From Kalymmatonema gypsitolerans NIES-4073 (lineage in GTDB: Bacteria; Cyanobacteriota; Cyanobacteriia; Cyanobacteriales; Nostocaceae), in NCBI RefSeq assembly GCF_002368435.1, contig NZ_AP018266.1:1-59631 (forward strand): DNA of 59,631 bases, written 5' to 3'. Both the position numbers and the translations under genes were made by a program. Every line of letters begins with the position of its first letter. Position 1 is the stretch's first letter. Below, piece by piece: positions 51,494 to 59,631 of this stretch. The notes under the pieces are model-generated. The model saw only the letters and a program-made list of their open reading frames with translations, searched no databases and was not told the origin of the DNA.

Positions 51494-53635
51494 ACCGTCC
51501 CAGTTCACCGTAAACCACTCCCTTGCTTCCAGCCAAAGGATGGGCGAACCGGACTGCGCTATCAGTATTCGCTTCGCAAGCAGTTCCACCTCCTGGCGTT
51601 GCCACAGCATGAGCTTAATCTCTTCGGCAAGACAGTACCGTTTCACCCGTTCCTTGGCTTTAATGAGCGCTTGTACCCTTAAGCTGGCAGCTTGCCGATG
51701 CTGTTCCGGGGTAAAGGCACTAGCAGCAGCATCTGTCTCACAACGCTCCGGTAATGGTTCGGCTATCGGCTCTGAAACCACAAGGGGGCGGAGTAAGGGG
51801 GAGAAAATATCTTCCAGAGCCGCTGGCGCATCACCATGTGAATCATCTGGTACAGACAGCGGTGTAGAACAGGGTGTAGAAACCTGTGTGGGTGCTGGGG
51901 AATACGGGGGCAAGACAGATGCTCCACTGCTATCATTTTCGCTATCAATGCTACTCTGTCTAGCAGTGCTATCGTCTGAAACAACGGGGGCATCAGGCAT
52001 TTCCTCCATTGATAAGGCTGGCTTATCGTTTGTCAGCGCCGCGCCCCCGGAGAGCGGGTATTGGTTATGCTTATCTGTTGGAAATTGAAGAAAATTAAAA
52101 TTTTCAATTTTAATTTCAATTTCCTTTGCCTGCGGCAAACAAAAAACCTTCATATAGGGGGGGAGCGTGTAAATCGGGTCACTAATTTCCTGAACTACTT
52201 GTGGTACAGGAGTTTCAGGGCTTGACTCTTGCAACCACGGATCTGGCAATGGGGGGTATTTTTCCGGCTGCTGCGGGGCGCAAACCTGTATCTCATCAGC
52301 GTTTACACGCTCTTTTTCATGGTCGGGATGCCAGAGTTCTAAGTAATTAGACTTATGTAAAGTGGTTTGCGATACCCCTACCCCGTATAATTCTTTGGAG
52401 GTGGCAATAATCGCTTTGGCACGTTCGCTCTTGGTGCTGGGGAATGTCCCTTGCTCCTTCAGTGCTGTCACTACAGCAGTTATACGGGCAAAGGTTTGTT
52501 CATGGCGCTGTTGGTTAGGCGAAAAACCGACAATGTTGTTAGCAGCTTCTTGACGCGAGCCAAACTGCTCTTTATAGGAGCGAAGGCGATTCGGGTAGGA
52601 GGGGTAAGGGGTATAGAAACCCTCACAGCACTGCGCCCACTCTGCTGCTCTCTTTCCAATCTCGTGCTGATGATGGCAGTATTGAGCATACCCAGGCAGG
52701 GCGATCGCTGTGGCAGCGATATACTCCACAAGGTCCTGCCCCTGAAGTTTCTGAAAGACAATCCCATAGCACCCAATGTCTTTCAGCAGATAATTCGTTT
52801 GGTGAGCGTCGGTGAAACCTTCGCTCATGCGCTCTTCCAAGTCTTGTCTCCACACCTGGGCGGCGTTGCGCTTGCCAGACGACGACCAGAACACTTTCTG
52901 TTTCCGCGCCTGAGTGAGCGCCTGCTCCAGTATCTCCTCATCCTGTCCGGCTGCTGACCACTCAGCGGCATCAAGGAATTCCGCCAGGTCATTGCTACAA
53001 GGCTGCAAGTCATCATCCAACAAGTACGAACCAGTTTGCAAGGGCAGACGGTGCGCTTTGAAATTCGTTGGCTTGTCCAATCCATAGGGTTTGGGATTGG
53101 GGAATAGCTCCAACTGCCCGGACTTTACTGTTAGCCCTGCTTCCTTGAGGGCTAACGACACCGCGCAGGCAAGAGAAAAGGAATGTAACGGTTTCTTGAA
53201 GAAATAATACAGATGGATGCCTTCGCTGTCACTGGAACGGACTGGTACCGGACGGCATAAGCCGATTCCTTCCAGCACGCCCAACAGTTCCTGATAACGC
53301 TGGGGATTGTTGCGGGGATGGTATTGACTGCCGAAGTCAATATCCAGCATCAGATAATCCGTCCACTTGCCAAAACTTAAACCCAGCAGCACTGTCGCAC
53401 TCAGGTACTGTCGCCAAAGATTCCTGGGCTGCAAGGGATAACTATTTTCTGTCACCCACGCTGGGCGCTCTCCTTTTTCAGGGACGGGAGCATAAATAAA
53501 TCCCCACGGATGATGGAAATGTTCCAGGAAGCGCTGTCCCAAAAGGTCTTCTGGCAGTAAGCTTTGCCCTTCCCTGCCCTGGTCATGGTCATGATCATGG
53601 TCATCCTGCCATTCTCGCCTGCCTTGCGCTACCAT
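51434..53635 (-). CDS. Plasmid replication protein with archaeo-eukaryotic-type primase domain
   Basis: 733 aa. The primase core has DxD in YLMLDIDFGSQYHP (near residue 97), SxGxH in SDSEGIHLYYFF, and a third conserved GQLELFPNPK. A helical PriCT-like region and a helix-turn-helix-like stretch (KSERAKAIIATSKELYGVGV, SQTTLHKSNYLEL) follow. A long acidic, Pro/Ser-rich linker comes next, and a short conserved C-terminus (LIAQSGSPILWLEAREWFTV). Proteins of this plan initiate replication of cyanobacterial plasmids. The N-terminus has an HDHDHDHDQ run. Confidence 0.82.
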   Translation of the reverse strand: MVAQGRREWQDDHDHDHDQGREGQSLLPEDLLGQRFLEHFHHPWGFIYAPVPEKGERPAWVTENSYPLQPRNLWRQYLSATVLLGLSFGKWTDYLMLDIDFGSQYHPRNNPQRYQELLGVLEGIGLCRPVPVRSSDSEGIHLYYFFKKPLHSFSLACAVSLALKEAGLTVKSGQLELFPNPKPYGLDKPTNFKAHRLPLQTGSYLLDDDLQPCSNDLAEFLDAAEWSAAGQDEEILEQALTQARKQKVFWSSSGKRNAAQVWRQDLEERMSEGFTDAHQTNYLLKDIGCYGIVFQKLQGQDLVEYIAATAIALPGYAQYCHHQHEIGKRAAEWAQCCEGFYTPYPSYPNRLRSYKEQFGSRQEAANNIVGFSPNQQRHEQTFARITAVVTALKEQGTFPSTKSERAKAIIATSKELYGVGVSQTTLHKSNYLELWHPDHEKERVNADEIQVCAPQQPEKYPPLPDPWLQESSPETPVPQVVQEISDPIYTLPPYMKVFCLPQAKEIEIKIENFNFLQFPTDKHNQYPLSGGAALTNDKPALSMEEMPDAPVVSDDSTARQSSIDSENDSSGASVLPPYSPAPTQVSTPCSTPLSVPDDSHGDAPAALEDIFSPLLRPLVVSEPIAEPLPERCETDAAASAFTPEQHRQAASLRVQALIKAKERVKRYCLAEEIKLMLWQRQEVELLAKRILIAQSGSPILWLEAREWFTVNWDGLKRRGLGWIGIYLFPDLFG

Positions 53636-54198
53636 AGGATTTGCCTCCTGAAAATCCTCGTTAGGGCAGGTTTGGTGCTATTTTTGACCGATTTCGTTTT
53701 TTTCCTCTTCAGGAAGAAATCCTGGATGAGCTTACAGCACCCTGCTTGAGGTGGCGGCTCATATCCGTATTTTTCCCATACTGCTGTGATCAACATAATT
53801 TTTTCCAGGTGAATTCTTCCGCAGCACAGCAGAATTTTTCGCGTTCTGTGCTAGGATGAATCCAGAACGTGAAGGTGGGTATCTGAAATTGGCCTTTTCA
53901 GCCCCATGCTGCGTAATACAAATTACATAGAGTGCAATCAGGCTATGCACTTATCCGGCTTACGCCGTTTTCATGCAAAACAAGCTGTTGGGAAATCTTG
54001 GCAGAGATCCCTTCGCTTACACCAATCGGGATTCTGTTGCCTGACGGATATCCCAGCAAACAACAAAATCAAAGAGGGTGAATCGACACACATCGATTTA
54101 CCTAACTACATTGTCTATGTTTATAAGGATACTCCATTGAGAGCTAATTTTCTCAAGGAGTATTCTTTTTTGTTGTGTTAATCTGTCCCAGGTTAGAA
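53636..54198. other. Region upstream of the replication gene; possible origin and antisense RNA
   Basis: 563 bp between the replication gene and the membrane-protein gene. It holds no convincing ORF: the open frame at 53906-54181 reads through the terminator. It ends with a plus-strand terminator at 54127-54177. It may hold the origin and a small RNA opposite to the rep leader. Confidence 0.4.
54127..54177 (+). terminator. Rho-independent terminator on the plus strand
   Basis: ATACTCC-A-TTGAGA, a short loop, TCTCAA-GGAGTAT, then TTCTTTTTT. The T-run is only on the plus side. It points to a plus-strand transcript antisense to the start of the rep transcription unit. Confidence 0.6.
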
Positions 54199-54615
54199 TC
54201 ATTGCTCTTCCTGCTCATAGTCGGGACAGTTTTCGTCGCTCCAGCCGTAAGGATGAATGCCGCATATGAGACGGTTCGTGCCGTACCATTGCCCATGATA
54301 ATTGCGGCAACTCTTGCAGGCAGGTGGTATGGTTAAGTCCCGCTGTTGTTCCTGTTGCGGTCTCTCCTCCTGTTGAGCAAGGTATTGTGTCGCTGCCATA
54401 CCAGCCCCGGTGCTGATCATTCCATAACCAGTGGACAACAACCCATACACCTGCATCAATGCAAACAGTCGTTCATACGGTTGCAGCTTCTGTCCTGTCG
54501 AAATCATCAAGCATCCTGATGTTCTCACCAGGAGAGCTATACCACCGCCAAGGATAGTTAGCGTTCCTGTTAGCTCTAAAAACAGGATAGGAACGTGCCG
54601 CCAGTGAACTTTCAT
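54199..54615 (-). CDS. Membrane protein with C-terminal four-cysteine (DUF6464-like) motif
   Basis: Started at the ATG 54615 (MKVHWRHVPILFLELTGT) with GGAGGG eight bases upstream. 138 aa. Two hydrophobic segments (ILFLELTGTLTILGGGIALL; ALMQVYGLLSTGYGMI) are followed by a Gln/Glu-rich linker. The C-terminal zinc-like motif is CKSCRNYHG, ICGIHPYGW, ENCPDYE. This cysteine block is common in cyanobacterial proteins. Last gene of the backbone operon. Confidence 0.65.
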   Translation of the reverse strand: MKVHWRHVPILFLELTGTLTILGGGIALLVRTSGCLMISTGQKLQPYERLFALMQVYGLLSTGYGMISTGAGMAATQYLAQQEERPQQEQQRDLTIPPACKSCRNYHGQWYGTNRLICGIHPYGWSDENCPDYEQEEQ

Positions 54616-54629
54616 CGCGCAACCCTCCA

Positions 54630-54900
54630 TCAATTGAACTTTTTTAATAAAAATTCATTAGGTTTTGCAGGTTCCTGGAATTGCCGCACAATGGCATCCG
54701 GTATCACCCTTGCCTTTTGGCAGATGGGAGAACGGCTGCTGCCGCAACGCCAACTCGCCACAAAACTCAAAGCAGTCAGGGCTACACCCAACAGCAGGGC
54801 TGAAGTCAGAACACGATCTATTTGTGCGCCCAAACTGTCAAAGCGTTTATCCTCCTGCTTCTGCAATTCCACCAAAAGCTCAATGGCATCTGTAATGTTA
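54630..54900 (-). pseudogene. 3' part of the gene split by transposon B (5' part at 1-185)
   Basis: The frame enters from the Tn3 junction with HNITDAIELLVELQKQEDKR, then the hydrophobic helix LTSALLLGVALTALSFVA, and ends KPNEFLLKKFN. A GTG at 54875 could restart translation. Joined to the other half across the circle it gives 151 residues in frame. Its stop overlaps the start region of the next gene. Confidence 0.75.
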
Positions 54901-55116
54901 TGCGTGGCATCACCGTGCCAAAACGGGAAAATTGTACGCTAAGGCTGAAAGTCTTGCCCAGTAAGCATTTTAGCCACTAATTTTTCACTCTTCACCCGAA
55001 GTTCGGCTGATTACCCTCATTTAATTGGTGCAGAGTAGTATGTATTCCCTGCACCTTGATAATATTTTTGGAAAAAAGTATTTTTTATTGCTACATAATT
55101 AAGCTATATACTGAAA

Positions 55117-56010
55117 TTATTCCGAAAAATTTGGTAGGTTTTTTAACGCCAATTGTGCTATAACTTCTGCACGTTGTGACGTTACTTTTTGATACCGTAA
55201 TGTTGTCTGAATGCTTTCATGTCCCATGAGCGCCCTGAGTTCTTCAATCCCCATTAATCCCACTCGCTCTGTAGCAAAAGTGTGCCGTAGGTCGTGAATA
55301 CGAATTTCTTGGAGTTCAGGACTATCTCTAATGAGCTTAATCCAGGATTTATGCGCCATGCGGTAAGAAAGGCGAGATACTTCCAAAGTCTTTGGCTGTT
55401 GAGCAGTAAACAGTGCTGGATGCTTAGGATGTCTATAATATTCAATGTAGTGATTTAGACTTTGATTCGCTACTTCACTGTAAAAACACCACCGTTGCTT
55501 GTTGCCTTTCCCAACAACCTGAAATTTCCGAGCTTTGAAGTCTATGTCATCTAAATCTAGAGCTAGTACTTCAGCAATCCTAGCGCCACTGGTATGCAAC
55601 AAACGCACCAATGCAGACAAACGAACATCTTTTTTGATGACACGATACAGGATACTTAATTGGTATGGAGTAAGGTAACGCACAGCCTCATCAGTAGCGT
55701 GTTCTCCTTTTTCTCGACTGGGTTTGCGTCTTGTGAGACCCGCAACCGGATTGGATTTGAGATATCCCATATCAACAGCAAAACTGAACAAAGCCGTGAT
55801 TACAGCTTGATGACGGTGGTGGGTCGTATAGGAAACATCAGTTAAATGATTGAGATATTCCATTAAAACTTGTCTGTCGATGATTTCTATTGACCATCGA
55901 CCGTATTCCTTGAGCAAGGGGATAATCGTAGACTGATATGAACGCAGAGTACTTTTGGCTAGTCCTGGACGTTCTAAAAACTTGGTGGCTAAAGCTGCTA
56001 AAGTCATCAT
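55117..56010 (-). CDS. Tyrosine recombinase of transposon B (TnpI-like)
   Basis: 297 aa. The core-binding domain (LAKSTLRSYQSTIIPLLKEY) is followed by the catalytic domain: Arg in LLHTSGARIAEVL, Lys in VVGKGNKQRW, HxxR in HDLRHTFATE, His in LMGHESIQTT, Tyr in RYQK. Complete. In Tn3-family elements with TnpI it resolves cointegrates at an internal site. Divergent from the regulator at 56098, and the 87-bp AT-rich gap is the likely site and promoter. Confidence 0.88.
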   Translation of the reverse strand: MMTLAALATKFLERPGLAKSTLRSYQSTIIPLLKEYGRWSIEIIDRQVLMEYLNHLTDVSYTTHHRHQAVITALFSFAVDMGYLKSNPVAGLTRRKPSREKGEHATDEAVRYLTPYQLSILYRVIKKDVRLSALVRLLHTSGARIAEVLALDLDDIDFKARKFQVVGKGNKQRWCFYSEVANQSLNHYIEYYRHPKHPALFTAQQPKTLEVSRLSYRMAHKSWIKLIRDSPELQEIRIHDLRHTFATERVGLMGIEELRALMGHESIQTTLRYQKVTSQRAEVIAQLALKNLPNFSE

Positions 56011-56097
56011 TACTTTAGAAGAGCTTTTTACAATTTATTTGAATAAAGGTTTAGATATTAACTTATCATTAACAAATATATTTTCAGATATATTTTG

Positions 56098-56565
56098 ATG
56101 ATTGTAACAGAACATTCAACGCGACCATTGGGAGAAGAAGGGCTTGCTAATTACGTCCAGAGATTGCGAGGTCAGCTTTCTTTAACCCAAAAAGAGTTGA
56201 GTTTCAAAGCGGGAATACATATCCAGACCATCCGCAAAATTGAGGGTGGACAAACTTCCAGGCTCAATCAAAAGGCTAAAGGCGGTCTAGCTGCTGCGTT
56301 GGGAATACCACCGGAGTACCTAGATGCGGCAGCGAAAAAAGTCTCCCCAGAAACAATAACTACGTTAAAATTTTGTCCTAAATGTTGGACTCCAGGAACT
56401 ACCCCTGACCAAATGTGGACAGACTTACGGTCGAAGTATTGCTTTGCTTGTGGTACAGCTTTACGGAATCGCTGTGTTAATTGCAATGAACCAATTATGT
56501 CATTGAAATTTAAATTCTGCCCTTACTGTGGCGCGAATTATAAACAAAATCAAACTACTTCTTAA
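56098..56565 (+). CDS. XRE regulator with double zinc ribbon
   Basis: 155 aa from the ATG 56098. The Cro/CI helix-turn-helix LRGQLSLTQKELSFKAGIHI then TIRKIEGGQTSRL lies at residues 20-55. Two zinc ribbons are at 98-150: CPKCWTPG...CFACGTAL and CVNCNEP...CPYCGANY. Cotranscribed with tnpA 23 bp downstream, so it probably represses or times transposition. A regulator of this type is unusual in Tn3 elements. Confidence 0.75.
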   Translation: MIVTEHSTRPLGEEGLANYVQRLRGQLSLTQKELSFKAGIHIQTIRKIEGGQTSRLNQKAKGGLAAALGIPPEYLDAAAKKVSPETITTLKFCPKCWTPGTTPDQMWTDLRSKYCFACGTALRNRCVNCNEPIMSLKFKFCPYCGANYKQNQTTS

Positions 56566-56588
56566 AAACTGAATATCCAGGTATCTAA

Positions 56589-59567
56589 TTGGCAACGCGC
56601 GAACTTTTATCTCCAACACAACGACTTCAATTTACTGAAATTCCCGATTCTATCACGACAAGAGATATAGCTCGCTACTATACTTTTAGTAATGACGAAC
56701 TCAAAGTTATCAAAGAGCGTCGTAGACCGCACAATCGTCTTGGTTTCGCCGTACAGTTATCTTACCTACGCTTTCCAGGTCGTGTTTGGAGTTTAGGAGA
56801 AATAGTACCAGAATCTGTACTGTTTTATATTGCATCTCAATTAAAAGTTGACCCGACAATCATCACCGAATATTCCCAAAGGGATACAACTCGACGCGAA
56901 CATCTGGTAGAAATTCAAAATAATTTCGGATTTCATACTTTTAATATATCTACATACAAGCAATTCTCAAAATGGTTATTACCTTTTGCAATAACGTCAG
57001 ATAAAGGGATGGCGCTTGTGGGAGCGTTGATTGATGAGATGCGCTTGCGCCAAATTATTATTCCAGCTATTTCTACGGTAGAACGTTTAGCCTGGGAAGT
57101 CAGGCATCGCGCTCAAAAATTAGTATGTCTTGAACTGACTAAAAGTTTGACAACATTACAAAAGACGGCGCTAGATAAGTTATTAGTTGTAGAGCCTGAT
57201 AAAAACCTGACTGATTTAATTTGGCTACGTCAACCACCAGGTCAAGCTAATCCAAGAAACTTTTTAAAAGTGGTGGAACGACTGGAGTTTATTCGCCATC
57301 TCAATCTCGATTCTGGATGCTTGAAACGAGTACACCAAAATCGTCTGCTGCAATTTACTAGAACTGGCGCTAAGTCTACACCTGCTCACCTATTTAGGTT
57401 GGATGAATTGAGACGTTATGCTATTTTAGTTGCTTTTCTCATTGAATGGAGTGCTTCATTGGTCGATTATGCCATTGGAATGCACGATAAAATGATGGGT
57501 AAATTGTTTAACAAAAGTGAGCATCAGCACGGCGATAAGTTTCAACGTGATGGGAAAGCGATTAATGAGAAAGTCCGATTGTATGCTCAAGTGGGTAAGG
57601 CGCTAATTGCAGCTAGAGATGAGTCCAATGATGCCTATCAAGCGATTGAGTCTGTATTGGATTGGGATAAATTTATTAGTAGTGTTGCCGAAGCTGAAAA
57701 GCTAGCTAGACCCGCAGATTTTGATTATCTTGAACTGCTTGATAACCGTTATTCACAGTTACGACGATATACGCCTAAATTGTTGGAAACCTTTGATTTT
57801 AAAGCTACATCTGCCAGTTTACCAGTGATAAAGGCTTTGGAGCTAATTAAAGAATTAAATATATCAGGTGGTCGAAAAGTGCCGGAATCTGCGGGCACTA
57901 GTTTCGTTAAACCTCGTTGGTCAAAACACGTAATTAAGGGCGATACTATTGACCGTCACTACTATGAGATGTGTGCTTTAGCTGAGTTACGCAGTGGTTT
58001 GCGTTCTGGGGATATTTGGGTAGTAGGCTCGAAGCAGTTCCAAGATTTTGAGGATTATTTGTTAACGGATAGCTCATGGCAGTCAATGCGTTCTTCTAAC
58101 ACGATACCTGTAGCAGTGACGACGGATTTTACTACCTATATTGAACAACGCTCAATCGAATTGGCGGAACAATTAGCGCTTGTTTCTTCAATGATTGTAG
58201 AGGATAAGCTGGTAGATGTCAGGATAGAAAACGAGATGTTAATTATCACTCCTCTCACCAATGCTGTCCCGAAGGAGGTTGATGAATTCAGTAGAAAAGT
58301 TCATAGTTTGCTGCCAAGAATTAAGTTGACTGATTTGTTGGTAGAAGTTGATTCTTGGACACAATTTACTAAACATTTTACGCATTTACATTCGGGAGAA
58401 CAAGTTTCTGATAAAGTTGTTTTGTTAAGTGCCTTGCTTGCTGATGGTATTAATTTAGGTTTAACGCGGATGGCTGACGCAACTCAAGGAATGTCCTTTG
58501 AGCGTTTAGCTTGGGTGGCGGATTGGTATATTCGAGATGAAACTTATTCCAAAGCTTTAGCTGAGGTAGTGAATTTTCACACACAGATACCATTTGCTGC
58601 TTATTGGGGTGATGGCACAACATCTTCTTCTGACGGTCAACGGTTTAAAGCAGGCGGACATCGCAGTTTTAATGAAGAGATCAATGCAAAGTATGGTAAG
58701 GATAGAAGCGTGATTTTTTACACGCATATTTCCGACCAGTATGCCCCATTTCACGTTAAGGTAATTAACGCCACGATTAGGGATGCAACGCACGTTTTGG
58801 ATGGTTTGTTGTATCACGAGAGTGATTTACAGATTCAGGAGCATTATACAGATACAAGCGGTTATACCGAGCATGTGTTTGCGATGTGCCATTTGCTGGG
58901 ATTTAGATTTGCTCCCCGAATGCGAGATTTACCTGATAAGAAATTGTATACTTTTGAACCTAGTTCTCCCGATTCGGTATTAGCACCCCTGCTAGGTGAC
59001 AAGATTAATGTGAAATTGATTCAGGAATCTTGGGATGAGATTCTACGCCTTGCTAGTTCAATTCGGACTGGGACGGTGACTGCTTCTTTGATGTTGAGGA
59101 AATTAGCTTCTTATCCTCGGCAGAATCGTTTAGCTTTGGCTTTGCGGGAGCTGGGGAGGATTGAGCGGACTTTATTTACCCTGGAATGGTTGCAGAGTCC
59201 AGAACTACGGCGACGGGCGACGGCTGGTCTAAACAAGGGTGAGGCGAAACATACCCTGAAAAGGGCGGTGTTTTTTAATCGGCTGGGGGAATTGCGCGAT
59301 CGCTCTTATGAAGACCAGTTCTATCGGGCCAGTGGGTTGAATTTGGTCATTGCTGCTATTGTTCTTTGGAATACAGTGTACTTAGAAAAAGCCGTGGGCT
59401 ATTTGAAGCAACAAGGAATGAATATTCCTGAAGAATATCTGCAACATTTGTCACCGTTGGGATGGGAGCATATCAATCTCACTGGCGATTATGTCTGGAA
59501 TTTGAAGCAGGCGACCAGTTTTGACCATCTGCGTCCTTTGCGGGTTAAGGAAAATAAGTATCGCTGA
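56589..59567 (+). CDS. tnpA: Tn3-family transposase TnpA (transposon B)
   Basis: 992 aa from a TTG start. DDE candidates are in WGDGTTSSSDGQRF, YTDTSGYTEHVFAMC and TAGLNKGEAKHTLK. The N-terminus (DSITTRDIARYYTFSNDELK, then RLGFAVQLSYLRFPG) is the DUF4158 domain that reads the ends. It is clearly different from the transposase of transposon A, so the two are independent arrivals. It ends 19 bp before the right terminal repeat. Confidence 0.95.
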   Translation: MATRELLSPTQRLQFTEIPDSITTRDIARYYTFSNDELKVIKERRRPHNRLGFAVQLSYLRFPGRVWSLGEIVPESVLFYIASQLKVDPTIITEYSQRDTTRREHLVEIQNNFGFHTFNISTYKQFSKWLLPFAITSDKGMALVGALIDEMRLRQIIIPAISTVERLAWEVRHRAQKLVCLELTKSLTTLQKTALDKLLVVEPDKNLTDLIWLRQPPGQANPRNFLKVVERLEFIRHLNLDSGCLKRVHQNRLLQFTRTGAKSTPAHLFRLDELRRYAILVAFLIEWSASLVDYAIGMHDKMMGKLFNKSEHQHGDKFQRDGKAINEKVRLYAQVGKALIAARDESNDAYQAIESVLDWDKFISSVAEAEKLARPADFDYLELLDNRYSQLRRYTPKLLETFDFKATSASLPVIKALELIKELNISGGRKVPESAGTSFVKPRWSKHVIKGDTIDRHYYEMCALAELRSGLRSGDIWVVGSKQFQDFEDYLLTDSSWQSMRSSNTIPVAVTTDFTTYIEQRSIELAEQLALVSSMIVEDKLVDVRIENEMLIITPLTNAVPKEVDEFSRKVHSLLPRIKLTDLLVEVDSWTQFTKHFTHLHSGEQVSDKVVLLSALLADGINLGLTRMADATQGMSFERLAWVADWYIRDETYSKALAEVVNFHTQIPFAAYWGDGTTSSSDGQRFKAGGHRSFNEEINAKYGKDRSVIFYTHISDQYAPFHVKVINATIRDATHVLDGLLYHESDLQIQEHYTDTSGYTEHVFAMCHLLGFRFAPRMRDLPDKKLYTFEPSSPDSVLAPLLGDKINVKLIQESWDEILRLASSIRTGTVTASLMLRKLASYPRQNRLALALRELGRIERTLFTLEWLQSPELRRRATAGLNKGEAKHTLKRAVFFNRLGELRDRSYEDQFYRASGLNLVIAAIVLWNTVYLEKAVGYLKQQGMNIPEEYLQHLSPLGWEHINLTGDYVWNLKQATSFDHLRPLRVKENKYR

Positions 59568-59631
59568 AATGCTTAGGTGATAATGGTTTCAGCCTTAGCG
59601 TACAATTTTCCCGTTTTGGCACGGTGACGCC

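Larger units (their letters stand above)
54906..59631. mobile_element. Tn3-family transposon B (tnpA, tyrosine recombinase, zinc-ribbon regulator)
   Basis: 45-bp terminal repeats GGCATCACCGTGCCAAAACG at 54906-54950 and the complement at 59587-59631 (one difference). Target duplication TGCGT is at 54901-54905 and at 1-5 of the window. 4726 bp. A tyrosine recombinase instead of a serine resolvase resembles the Tn4430/TnpI branch. Confidence 0.93.

Noticed and set aside
53906-54181. A 91-codon plus-strand frame upstream of the replication gene
   Set aside because: It reads through a clear rho-independent terminator and has no ribosome site.
1-59631. tRNA and rRNA genes
   Set aside because: No cloverleaf or conserved rRNA segment was recognised on reading the sequence.

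Overview
The window looks like a complete circular plasmid of about 59.6 kb from a filamentous, probably Nostocales-type, cyanobacterium. Evidence for the host: frequent HIP1 octamers (GCGATCGC), short tandem STRR-like repeats, pentapeptide-repeat and PEP-CTERM proteins, a cyanobacterial-style primase/replicase, and IS630, IS701 and IS5 elements. Evidence for circularity is in the sequence. A Tn3-family transposon (54906-59631) ends exactly at the last base. Its 5-bp target duplication TGCGT lies at 54901-54905 on one side and at bases 1-5 on the other. Joining end to start also restores one open reading frame of 151 codons (54630-54900 plus 1-185).

Backbone. A long minus-strand operon starts with an actin-like ParM protein (5638-6714). 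It continues through small acidic, coiled-coil and membrane proteins to a 722-aa P-loop ATPase (661-2829), then crosses base 1 to 54630 and 54199. The replication protein, an archaeo-eukaryotic-type primase (51434-53635), overlaps the end of a tyrosine recombinase gene (50789-51493). That recombinase is preceded by a 13-6-13 inverted repeat that looks like a recombination core site. A second partition system, ParA/ParB (12041-13791), carries two palindromes inside parB.

Accessory region 7.5-20.5 kb: an XRE regulator, an IscB element with its omega-RNA region, an AAA ATPase plus DUF4276 pair, a NACHT ATPase with a pentapeptide tail, a pentapeptide protein, a membrane pseudokinase and a broken DUF4407 gene.

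20.5-28.9 kb: one large HEAT-repeat gene (signal peptide, about 23 repeats, a membrane segment, then an NTPase-like start). It is cut by an IS701, two back-to-back IS630 elements and an IS5. Removing the three internal insertions gives one continuous 1042-codon frame.

29.1-38.9 kb: a small unit bounded by 32/33-bp inverted repeats and holding an Abi (HEPN-type) gene and a FimB-like tyrosine recombinase. A 7.9-kb Tn5053/Tn7-like transposon is inserted just upstream of the recombinase start. That transposon has TGTCA ends, doubled end repeats, a 6-bp target duplication, a TniA-like DDE transposase, a TniB-like ATPase and its own tyrosine integrase, but no TniQ. Its cargo is an inverted-repeat-bounded metabolic cassette (SRPBCC protein, zinc alcohol dehydrogenase, royal-jelly/Yellow-like protein).

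39-46.7 kb: two secreted proteins, then a group II intron on the minus strand whose reverse-transcriptase start codon was hit by a second Tn3-family transposon (42253-46130, TSD TAATC). 46.9-50.2 kb: a SnoaL-like protein, an AbiE toxin-antitoxin pair and a conserved hypothetical protein.

Overall this is a plasmid with duplicated maintenance functions, several candidate anti-phage modules, and heavily nested mobile elements whose order of insertion can be read from target duplications and restored reading frames.
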